Origin: UBA2256 sp964531105
GTDB taxonomy: Bacteria; Spirochaetota; Spirochaetia; Treponematales; Rectinemataceae
Assembly: GCA_964531105.1 (NCBI GenBank)
Contig: CAZHFN010000064.1
Location: 1 to 8,365, forward strand
Length of the DNA stretch: 8,365 nt
Reading direction: 5' to 3'
Within the stretch, counting starts at the first letter, position 1. The number at the start of each line of letters is the position of its first letter. The position numbers and the translations under genes are program-made. The notes under the pieces are model-generated. The model worked only from the letters and a program-made list of their open reading frames with translations. It did no database searches and had not been told where the DNA came from. Shown here piece after piece: positions 1 through 5,018 of the stretch.

Positions 1-179
1 GAGTCGGCCCTGAGGCTCTTGGCCGATTGTTCGCCCACTACCCATTTAATCGCGTCCACCACGTTGGATTTGCCGCAACCATTAGGACCCAGGAGGGCCG
101 AGATGCCGTCGGAAAACTCTATGACTGTCCTGTCAGCAAATGACTTGAAACCAAATATGTCTAAACTCTTTAGAAACAA
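1..179 (-). CDS. smc: Chromosome segregation protein SMC, N-terminal fragment
   Basis: This is the first 59 codons of the SMC ATPase, the core of the bacterial condensin that compacts and segregates the nucleoid; the rest lies beyond the left edge. The visible part has the conserved start MFLKSLDIFGFKSFADRT, then the Walker A loop GPNGCGKSN (residues about 31-39) and the GEQSAKSLR segment (49-57) typical of SMC. The start is a TTG codon at 179-177: an in-frame TAA lies at 194-192 with no ATG or GTG between it and the conserved sequence, and AAGGA (191-187) sits 7 nt upstream of the TTG. SbcC or RecF-type ATPases also begin with a Walker A, but the FGFKSFADRT and GEQSAKSLR motifs favour SMC. 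It has its own likely promoter and follows the terminator of the gene upstream. Confidence 0.93.
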   Translation of the reverse strand, partial: MFLKSLDIFGFKSFADRTVIEFSDGISALLGPNGCGKSNVVDAIKWVVGEQSAKSLRAD

Positions 180-186
180 AGCTCGT

Positions 187-191
187 TCCTT
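187..191 (-). promoter_or_regulatory. Ribosome binding site for the TTG start of smc
   Basis: On the - strand AAGGA stands 7 nt before the TTG at 179-177. No ATG or GTG is available in this frame after the stop at 194-192, so this site fixes the start codon. Confidence 0.6.
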
Positions 192-227
192 TTACGGGGC
201 CTCGTAGAAGGTAGTCCCTACTGAGTG

Positions 228-257
228 AGGATAGCATATGAAAAGGGTCGATCACAA
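228..257 (-). promoter_or_regulatory. Probable sigma-70-type promoter of smc
   Basis: On the - strand TTGTGA (257-252) is followed after 18 nt by TATCCT (233-228), and TGC just before it gives an extended -10 (TGnTATCCT). Initiation would fall near 221, leaving a leader of about 40 nt before the TTG of smc. Each hexamer matches the consensus at four of six positions, so this is a moderate call. Confidence 0.4.
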
Positions 258-263
258 TACAAA

Positions 264-296
264 GGGCCGCCCGCGACCATACGCCGCGGGCGGCCC
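264..296 (-). terminator. GC-rich hairpin ending the HTH-EIIA gene
   Basis: A perfect 12-bp inverted repeat (264-275 with 285-296, 9-nt loop) made almost entirely of G and C lies 20 nt beyond the stop codon of the HTH-EIIA gene. Read leftward it is followed by UUUGUAUUGUG, a weak U tract, so termination may be incomplete or may need help. The smc -35 element begins 7 bases further on, so the hairpin separates the two transcription units. Confidence 0.65.
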
Positions 297-316
297 AAAG
301 CGTCGGCCAAGGCCGC

Positions 317-970
317 CTATTCGTCCTGCTTGATTAAAAGCTCGTACACTTCCTGGGGGGTTGTGCAGGCAAGCAGGGAATCTCTCAGATCGGCGGCCTT
401 GAGCCTGGCCGAGAAGAAGGAAAGAGTCTGGAGATAGTAGGCATGCTGGTTATAGGCGGCGGCGATCATGAACAAAAGCCGCACAGGCACATCGTCCAAG
501 GACTGGAAATCGGTGATATCGCATTTGGATACGCCTACGGATACCACCAGATCTGTTACCGAGGAAAGACGCACGTGGGGAATGGCTATTCCCCTGCCGA
601 TTGCGGTGCTCATAAGGTCTTCCCTTCTGAGAATTTCGGCAATCAGATCCTGCTTGTTCTTTATTTGGGGAGCACTGGCCAGGTTTTCGGCCAGGGCGAC
701 AAGGGCATCCTTCTTTCTGGGATAATTGAGGAAGATTACCCTGTTGGGGGCGATAATGTTCTGAATCTGAATGGAGCCAATGAGACCGGCGGGGCGGTTG
801 GATGAGAGCCGTTCGTTCACCCAACGCTCTATATCGCTCTTTTTAAAACGCCAGACGGTGCCAATTTTGCCTGAAGGTATTTCTCCCTTCTGCGCCCAGT
901 CGTAGACTGTCCTTTCAGATACACGCAGATACCGAGCCACTTCTTCGATGGTCAGGATATCGTCATCCAT
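317..970 (-). CDS. Excisionase-type HTH fused to PTS EIIA(Ntr)-like domain
   Basis: This is a 217-residue two-domain regulator. Residues about 5-53 (LTIEEVARYL to DIERWV) form an excisionase/MerR-like winged helix-turn-helix, a DNA-binding fold. Residues about 70-214 resemble the EIIA type-2 domain of nitrogen-PTS proteins (PtsN). The phosphorylatable histidine is in GRGIAIPHVR (H132), and a second histidine (H176) lies where the family often keeps one. No EIIB, EIIC or transporter is present. The domain order suggests a transcription regulator or phosphorelay output whose DNA binding depends on EIIA phosphorylation; that is inference. AGGGGG (984-979) lies 8 nt before the ATG. The gene has its own promoter and ends at the hairpin at 264-296. 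It is often annotated simply as PTS IIA or PtsN; the HTH is the distinguishing part. Confidence 0.88.
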   Translation of the reverse strand: MDDDILTIEEVARYLRVSERTVYDWAQKGEIPSGKIGTVWRFKKSDIERWVNERLSSNRPAGLIGSIQIQNIIAPNRVIFLNYPRKKDALVALAENLASAPQIKNKQDLIAEILRREDLMSTAIGRGIAIPHVRLSSVTDLVVSVGVSKCDITDFQSLDDVPVRLLFMIAAAYNQHAYYLQTLSFFSARLKAADLRDSLLACTTPQEVYELLIKQDE

Positions 971-1005
971 GCAAAAGGCCCCCTATAGTTGGAATATAAT
1001 GACAT

Positions 1006-1035
1006 ATTATTGAAGACTTTGTCCCTTTCTGTCAA
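1006..1035 (-). promoter_or_regulatory. Sigma-70-type promoter of the HTH-EIIA gene
   Basis: On the - strand a perfect TTGACA (1035-1030) is followed after 18 nt by AATAAT (1011-1006), five of six to consensus. Initiation would be near 999, giving a leader of about 30 nt. The promoter begins only 11 nt beyond the recX stop codon. No terminator is visible between them, so recX transcription may read through. Confidence 0.65.
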
Positions 1036-1046
1036 GTAATACAATT

Positions 1047-1541
1047 TTATTTATCGTTTTCCCAATAGGATTCCAAGGCATCCTTGAGCTGAAAGGCGTC
1101 GAAACCCTGGGCTTTGAGGCTTCTGTAGAGCTCGTCCCTGAACTCCTCGCCTCCCTTGAGTTTACCCGATGCAAGGAGCTTGGATAGCCGCTTTACTTCT
1201 TTTTCAATTGCATGGGGAATGATCGCGCCGAAATCGATGTAGGCCAGAGCCTCTTTTACAATCTTGGCCTCCAGCCCCTTGGCACGCAAACCGGCTGCGA
1301 TGATAGCCGGGCCTTCGCCTTTCCTCTGGGCTCGAGTCCTTGCCCAGATCGTAGCATAGCGCAGGTCGTCGACAATACCTTTTTGTGCCAGCACTTCTAT
1401 AGCTTCCCTAATGACCTCAGGTTCAAAACCCCTGGCTCTCAGCTTGGTTTTCAAACCTTGGCTGTACTGCTCAGCTCTGGCGCAGAGCTCCAGCACCTTA
1501 TTCTGAGCTTCCTTAAGTTCTCCTTCTCGCTCCTGACTCAT
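1047..1541 (-). CDS. recX: RecX-family regulator of RecA
   Basis: This 164-residue protein belongs to the RecX family, small all-helical proteins that bind RecA filaments and modulate recombination and SOS activity. The family pattern is visible: an N-terminal repeat around CARAEQYSQGLKTKLRARGF (20-39), then the hallmark LAQKGIVDDLRYA (about 51-63), then further three-helix repeats (RKGEGPAIIAAGLRAKGL, 73-90; GEEFRDELYRSLKAQGF, 131-147). The length is normal for the family. The ATG at 1541-1539 is preceded by AAAAGG and GGCGGAG, a serviceable but untidy ribosome binding site. recA itself is not in the window. A TATAAT box lies in the tail of the upstream rpsI terminator, so recX is probably transcribed independently of the ribosomal genes. 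Confidence 0.87.
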   Translation of the reverse strand: MSQEREGELKEAQNKVLELCARAEQYSQGLKTKLRARGFEPEVIREAIEVLAQKGIVDDLRYATIWARTRAQRKGEGPAIIAAGLRAKGLEAKIVKEALAYIDFGAIIPHAIEKEVKRLSKLLASGKLKGGEEFRDELYRSLKAQGFDAFQLKDALESYWENDK

Positions 1542-1561
1542 GCTCCGCCTTTTCCCAGCCC

Positions 1562-1567
1562 ATTATA
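1562..1567 (-). promoter_or_regulatory. Probable -10 box of recX inside an inverted repeat
   Basis: A perfect TATAAT on the - strand lies 21 nt before the recX ATG. It sits in the 7-nt centre of an inverted repeat (AGCCC at 1557-1561, GGGCT at 1569-1573). No good -35 hexamer is found 16-18 nt upstream, where the T tract and hairpin of the rpsI terminator lie. The -10 call is fair and the promoter as a whole uncertain. Confidence 0.42.
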
Positions 1568-1576
1568 AGGGCTTAG

Positions 1577-1624
1577 AAAAAATAATGCCTCCGGAGGCGA
1601 TTGGAATCGCAACTCCGGAGGCAT
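1577..1624 (-). terminator. Intrinsic terminator of rplM-rpsI
   Basis: A perfect 12-bp stem (ATGCCTCCGGAG at 1585-1596 with CTCCGGAGGCAT at 1613-1624) is extended by an inner 6-bp stem (GCGATT 1597-1602 with AATCGC 1605-1610) and a 2-nt bulge. Read leftward it is followed by TTATTTTTTC (1584-1575), a strong U tract. It begins 44 nt after the rpsI stop. This is the best terminator in the window. Confidence 0.92.
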
Positions 1625-1668
1625 AGAAGCGTACGGAAAAAATCCGCACCGCAAAGTATTCTGTAGCT

Positions 1669-2061
1669 TTAGCGCTTGGAGAACTGGAACCTTCTGCGGG
1701 CTCCACGCTGTCCGTACTTCTTTCTCTCGACCATTCTGGGATCGCGGGTTAAAAGTCCGCCGGATCTCAAGGCTTCGTGGTTGCTAGGATCTACCTGGGC
1801 AAGAGCCCTGGAAAGACCGTGAGCACAGGCACCGGCCTGGCCATTGACGCCGCCACCCACTACGGTCATGAGCACGTCGTACTTATTCTCGCTGGAAGTG
1901 ACGATAAGAGGCTTCATCACCTTGGCGGCCAATTCAGCAACCTTGAAGTACTTGGTTGCTTCAATATCGTTAACCATGATCTTGCCAGTCCCCTCGCGGA
2001 GAAAGACTCGAGCGATGGCACACTTTCTTCTTCCGGTTCCGATTCCAAGATTCCTGACCAT
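1669..2061 (-). CDS. rpsI: 30S ribosomal protein S9
   Basis: The 130-residue product is full-length ribosomal protein uS9, whose C-terminal tail reaches the P-site tRNA in the small subunit. Diagnostic segments are GTGRRKCAIARVFLREGTG (8-26), VVGGGVNGQAGA (67-78), LLTRDPRMVERKKYGQRGAR (102-121) and the invariant C-terminal QFSKR. The ATG at 2061-2059 is preceded by GGAAGGGGAG. The gene follows rplM by 15 nt, the near-universal bacterial L13-S9 pair, and is closed by the intrinsic terminator at 1577-1624. Confidence 0.98.
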   Translation of the reverse strand: MVRNLGIGTGRRKCAIARVFLREGTGKIMVNDIEATKYFKVAELAAKVMKPLIVTSSENKYDVLMTVVGGGVNGQAGACAHGLSRALAQVDPSNHEALRSGGLLTRDPRMVERKKYGQRGARRRFQFSKR

Positions 2062-2076
2062 TACTCTCCCCTTCCC

Positions 2077-2505
2077 TTACAGATCGATTGCGATGGGCGC
2101 CTGGGCGCTGTGTGGATGCTCGGACCCTGCGTAGATTTTCACGTTCTTGTAGAGTTTCCTGCCCAGGGGGCCCTTGGGCAGCATGCCGCGAACAGCCAAC
2201 TCCAAGGGAGCTACGGGGTTGTTCTGAGCAAGCTCGGTGAAAGTGAAATCCTTAAGCCCGCCAGCATAGCCGGAGTGCCTGTAATACATCTTGTTCTGCC
2301 GCTTCCTGCCGGTAAGAGCTACCTTTTCGGCGTTGACTACAATGACGTAATCGCCGGTTTCCTGGCTGGGCGTGAAGGTGGGCTTGTTTTTGCCACGCAG
2401 CATGCTGGCTACCTTGACTGCGACGCGGCCCATGGGCTTGCCTTCGGCGTCGATGAGGTACCACTTGCGATCAGCGGTGGCGGAGGTAACGAAAATAGTC
2501 TTCAT
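2077..2505 (-). CDS. rplM: 50S ribosomal protein L13
   Basis: Ribosomal protein uL13, an early-assembling large-subunit protein, is recognised by RKWYLIDAEGKPMGRVA, LRGKNKPTFTP, GDYVIVVNAEKVALTGRK, YYRHSGYAGGLK, VRGMLPKGPLGRK and the C-terminal YAGSEHPHSAQAP. The start chosen is the ATG at 2505-2503, giving 142 residues. An in-frame TTG directly before it would add one codon, but AAAGGT (2519-2514) is better spaced for the ATG, and L13 proteins normally begin MKT. The gene is co-transcribed with rpsI from the promoter at 2555-2583. The leader of about 40 nt shows no convincing regulatory fold. Confidence 0.98.
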   Translation of the reverse strand: MKTIFVTSATADRKWYLIDAEGKPMGRVAVKVASMLRGKNKPTFTPSQETGDYVIVVNAEKVALTGRKRQNKMYYRHSGYAGGLKDFTFTELAQNNPVAPLELAVRGMLPKGPLGRKLYKNVKIYAGSEHPHSAQAPIAIDL

Positions 2506-2554
2506 CAATGTATACCTTTACCTTGTAACAGCAATCTACGAAAATGCGCGTGGC

Positions 2555-2583
2555 ATAATCCCATATAAGCTGGAATGTGTCAA
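2555..2583 (-). promoter_or_regulatory. Promoter of rplM-rpsI
   Basis: On the - strand a perfect TTGACA (2583-2578) is followed after 17 nt by GATTAT (2560-2555), with TGG before it forming an extended -10. Initiation near 2548 gives a 42-nt leader. The rest of the gap at 2506-2658 shows only weak, G-U-rich folding downstream of the membrane-protein stop and no convincing terminator, so read-through from that gene is possible. Confidence 0.65.
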
Positions 2584-2658
2584 GCGCTTTATATACGGAC
2601 AAAACCCCTCCGGCGAAATGCCAACAAAGGATAGGCCGTGGAGCCGCACTAGCGCTGC

Positions 2659-2934
2659 TTAGTCTTTTTTCTCACTATCACCCTTGGAGGATCCAGAGGC
2701 TTCCTCTTCAGATTTCTTCTCGGCGAGCTCTTCTTCTTTCTCTTCCTTTTCGGCTTCGCGCTTGTCCTTGATATCGGCCACACCTATGAGAATGGCGACT
2801 ACTCCTACCAGGACTGCGATAACGGGTATAGAACCTCTTAAGAATGCCAGGACATCGGCCCACCAGCCGATGAAAGGAAGACAAAGAACGACAGCAACTA
2901 CAACAAGGGCTATTCCAACTGCAAGGGCTACCAT
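2659..2934 (-). CDS. Small membrane protein, two TM helices and charged tail
   Basis: I do not recognise a named family. The 91-residue product starts with a hydrophobic helix (about residues 2-19, VALAVGIALVVVAVVLCL). A short loop with PFIGWWADVLAFLRG follows, then a second hydrophobic helix (about 35-52, IPVIAVLVGVVAILIG), then a tail from about residue 53 very rich in Lys and Glu and ending KGDSEKKD. The tail is probably helical or disordered and on the same side as the N-terminus. The ATG at 2934-2932 is chosen because AAGGAG (2948-2943) lies 8 nt upstream; a TTG 6 nt earlier is only 2 nt from that site. A good promoter lies upstream, divergent from the exoribonuclease gene. The clear ribosome binding site, promoter and two-helix pattern argue it is real. 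Its role is unknown. Confidence 0.8.
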   Translation of the reverse strand: MVALAVGIALVVVAVVLCLPFIGWWADVLAFLRGSIPVIAVLVGVVAILIGVADIKDKREAEKEEKEEELAEKKSEEEASGSSKGDSEKKD

Positions 2935-2942
2935 ATTCAATG

Positions 2943-2948
2943 CTCCTT
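2943..2948 (-). promoter_or_regulatory. Ribosome binding site fixing the small membrane protein start
   Basis: AAGGAG on the - strand stands 8 nt before the ATG at 2934-2932 and only 2 nt before the alternative in-frame TTG at 2940-2938, so it supports the shorter, 91-residue form. Confidence 0.65.
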
Positions 2949-2993
2949 AGTTTTAGCAGATCTGCGGGTGTATAAAGACCCGATGCGTTGGAA

Positions 2994-3022
2994 ATTATAA
3001 CAGCACTCCAGCACTTTCGCAA
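2994..3022 (-). promoter_or_regulatory. Extended -10 promoter of the small membrane protein gene
   Basis: On the - strand TTGCGA (3022-3017), 17 nt, then a perfect TATAAT (2999-2994) preceded by TGT, giving TGnTATAAT. Initiation near 2987 gives a leader of about 50 nt. That leader contains a small hairpin (CGGGT and ACCCG) and the perfect palindrome GCAGATCTGC (2956-2965). Confidence 0.65.
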
Positions 3023-3031
3023 TAAGCGCAG

Positions 3032-3061
3032 TTGCGTCACTCGCTTCCTTCCGGCTATAAC
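3032..3061 (+). promoter_or_regulatory. Promoter of the exoribonuclease gene, abutting its ATG
   Basis: TTGCGT (3032-3037), 18 nt, then TATAAC (3056-3061), five of six to consensus. Initiation would be at about 3068-3070, at or within 2 nt of the ATG at 3070, which suggests a leaderless or nearly leaderless mRNA. The -35 hexamer mirrors that of the divergent promoter 9 nt away. Confidence 0.5.
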
Positions 3062-3069
3062 CTAAGCCT

Positions 3070-4998
3070 ATGATCCCTTTATCTGCGCTCCTTTTGTATA
3101 AACGTTCACTGGCCCGGCTCGTATCCTACAGCGATGGCAAGCTTGTGGTAGAGGTGGAAGGCGGAGAGCAGAAAAAACTCAGGGAGAAGGATGTCCTCCT
3201 CTTGCATCCCGGTCCGGCGAACAAGATCCCTGCACATCAACCCCAAGGTGATTTCGAAACGGCCCACGCCATGCTCATCGGAGATCAGGAGGGATCGGGG
3301 ACTCCTCTGGAATGGAAGGAATTCTCGGAATTGGTATTCGGTGACTATAGCGTTGAGACAGCCGCAGCTTGTGCCCTGGAGGCCCTGGAAGGCCGACGAT
3401 TTGCCCTGGGCGACAAGGGGCCTTTCCCCTTAGGCTGTGCTGAAATAGAGCGAAGCAGAAAAAAAGAAGAAGAGCGACTCAATGCCGAAACCAGGCGAAG
3501 GGCTTTTATCGAAACCCTGGTATCGGCAATACGAAATAAAAGTGAGCGTACGGTAAGTAGGAGTCAAGAAAATTCCTCATTCATTGCCGAACTGGAAAGC
3601 TTCGCCCTGGGAAAGCAAGAGCGCTGCACCCTGGCTGCCGAGGCGGGCATTGCAGAGACACAGGAGGCTGTGCACAAGGCCCTGGTGGATTCAGGGCTTT
3701 GGGAACCCTATTACAACCCCTGGCCTGCCAGAGCCAAGGCCCTGCTTCATCCTCCCCGCCTCGCCTTCCCCACAACCGAATTAGCCCAAGGCAGGCTGCC
3801 AAGAAAGAATCTCTGCCACCTTCGCTCCCTGGCCATCGATAATGCCTGGTCTAAAGATCCGGATGACGCCATAGGTTTTGATAATGGTACTATCTGGGTC
3901 CATGTGGCAGACCCGGCTGCTTTTTTCGGCCCCAACTCCGACTTAGACGAAGAAGCCCTCAACCGAGGTGCCACTCTGTATTTGCCGGAACGCACAATAC
4001 CCATGCTACCCCCCGAGGCCGTGGAGATAGCAGCGCTTGGACTTTCAGAGGAATCTACCGCTCTTTCCTTCGGTATTAAAATTTCTGAGCAGGGGACGAT
4101 CGAAGAAACTACAATAGTTCCCAGCCTCGTGCGGGTAACAAGAATGAACTACGCCGAGGCGGATGAACTTCTCAAGACCGGCGATGCACTCCTCGTAGCC
4201 CTGGATGAGTTAGCCCAACAACGTCATGCTCGCCGCTGTGCCAATGGGGCTGTGGACATTGATTTACCGGAAACGAGTATACGAATTACCGAAAACATCC
4301 CGGCCTTTTTCCCCATAGCCCCTGCCAGATCCTCAGAAATAGTACGTGAAATGATGCTCTTGGCAGGCGAAGCGGCTGCCCGCTGGGCCAGGGAGAGAAG
4401 TATTCCCTTTGTCTACTCCAGTCAGGAACCCCCGCAGCTTTCAGCGACCACCAAGCTCTGCAATGAGGGGACTGCTGTCCTTTCAGAGCAGTATCTGCGG
4501 CGCAAAGGAATGCGGGCGAGCATAACCGGTACCGAGGCTCTGGCCCACAGGGGGCTCGGTCTTTCCTTCTACAGCCAGGTGACCAGCCCTCTACGCAGAT
4601 ACCAGGATCTGCTGGCGCACTATCAGATCAGGGCCTGGCTGGCTGGGCAATGTACCGCAGGAGAGCTTCCTGGCGAGCCTGTCTACACTTTTCTTTCCTC
4701 AAACGAGGTATCTCGCCGCTGTATTGTGGCCGCCCAAGGGGCTTCCTGTACTCGGCAGGCCGAGCGGGACTCCCGGCTCCACTGGATTTGCCGGCATTTC
4801 CAGGTAAATCCAGGATCTATTGTAAGGGCTGTCGTTTTGGAAACAAGGGAAAGGGATGCCTGGGTACTCATCCCCGAACTAGGCTATGAATGCTCAATAC
4901 CAAACCGTCCCGCCCTGGAATTGGATCAATGGGTAAACCTTAAAGCCCTGGCCGCCTATCCAGCTACCCTTACAATAAGCTTCGAGCGCGCCGATTGA
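3070..4998 (+). CDS. RNB-domain 3'-5' exoribonuclease (RNase II-like)
   Basis: This 642-residue enzyme belongs to the RNase II/R superfamily, cytoplasmic processive nucleases that degrade RNA from the 3' end to nucleoside monophosphates. The RNB catalytic motif LAIDNAWSKDPDDAIGF (254-270) keeps all four acidic residues (D257, D263, D265, D266). HVADP (278-282), YLPERTIPMLP (304-314) and TSPLRRYQDLLAH (505-517) are further hallmarks. Residues 1-50 look like a small beta-barrel; about 80-125 are helical and winged-helix-like, in the place where E. coli RNase II has cold-shock domains. The C-terminal 580-640 resembles an S1 domain. Length is close to E. coli RNase II. No Shine-Dalgarno is visible, an in-frame stop at 3058-3060 rules out a longer form, and the promoter abuts the ATG. 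The next gene follows after 20 nt. RNase R is less likely because it is usually longer and ends in a basic tail, absent here. Confidence 0.92.
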   Translation: MIPLSALLLYKRSLARLVSYSDGKLVVEVEGGEQKKLREKDVLLLHPGPANKIPAHQPQGDFETAHAMLIGDQEGSGTPLEWKEFSELVFGDYSVETAAACALEALEGRRFALGDKGPFPLGCAEIERSRKKEEERLNAETRRRAFIETLVSAIRNKSERTVSRSQENSSFIAELESFALGKQERCTLAAEAGIAETQEAVHKALVDSGLWEPYYNPWPARAKALLHPPRLAFPTTELAQGRLPRKNLCHLRSLAIDNAWSKDPDDAIGFDNGTIWVHVADPAAFFGPNSDLDEEALNRGATLYLPERTIPMLPPEAVEIAALGLSEESTALSFGIKISEQGTIEETTIVPSLVRVTRMNYAEADELLKTGDALLVALDELAQQRHARRCANGAVDIDLPETSIRITENIPAFFPIAPARSSEIVREMMLLAGEAAARWARERSIPFVYSSQEPPQLSATTKLCNEGTAVLSEQYLRRKGMRASITGTEALAHRGLGLSFYSQVTSPLRRYQDLLAHYQIRAWLAGQCTAGELPGEPVYTFLSSNEVSRRCIVAAQGASCTRQAERDSRLHWICRHFQVNPGSIVRAVVLETRERDAWVLIPELGYECSIPNRPALELDQWVNLKALAAYPATLTISFERAD

Positions 4999-5018
4999 CC
5001 TGAATCGCCGCTCTACCT

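Noticed and set aside
443..824. Overlapping open frames of about 120 codons on both strands
   Set aside because: They are alternative frames of the HTH-EIIA gene, whose own frame has clear domain motifs.
1777..2568. Long + strand open frame (263 codons) across the rpsI-rplM region
   Set aside because: It is antisense to two certain ribosomal protein genes, its product resembles nothing, and its start has no ribosome binding site. It is a shadow of their codon composition.
2590..2640. Possible terminator after the small membrane protein gene (stem around GGC/GCC followed by TTTTG on the - strand)
   Set aside because: The stem depends mostly on G-U pairs and the T run is short, so I do not call it.
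2684..2950. Ser-rich + strand open frame
   Set aside because: It is the complement of the Lys/Glu-rich tail of the small membrane protein. The - strand frame has a promoter, a ribosome binding site and membrane helices.
2956..2965. Perfect palindrome GCAGATCTGC in the leader of the small membrane protein
   Set aside because: A 10-bp palindrome alone is common by chance. It has no second copy nearby and no match to an operator I know.
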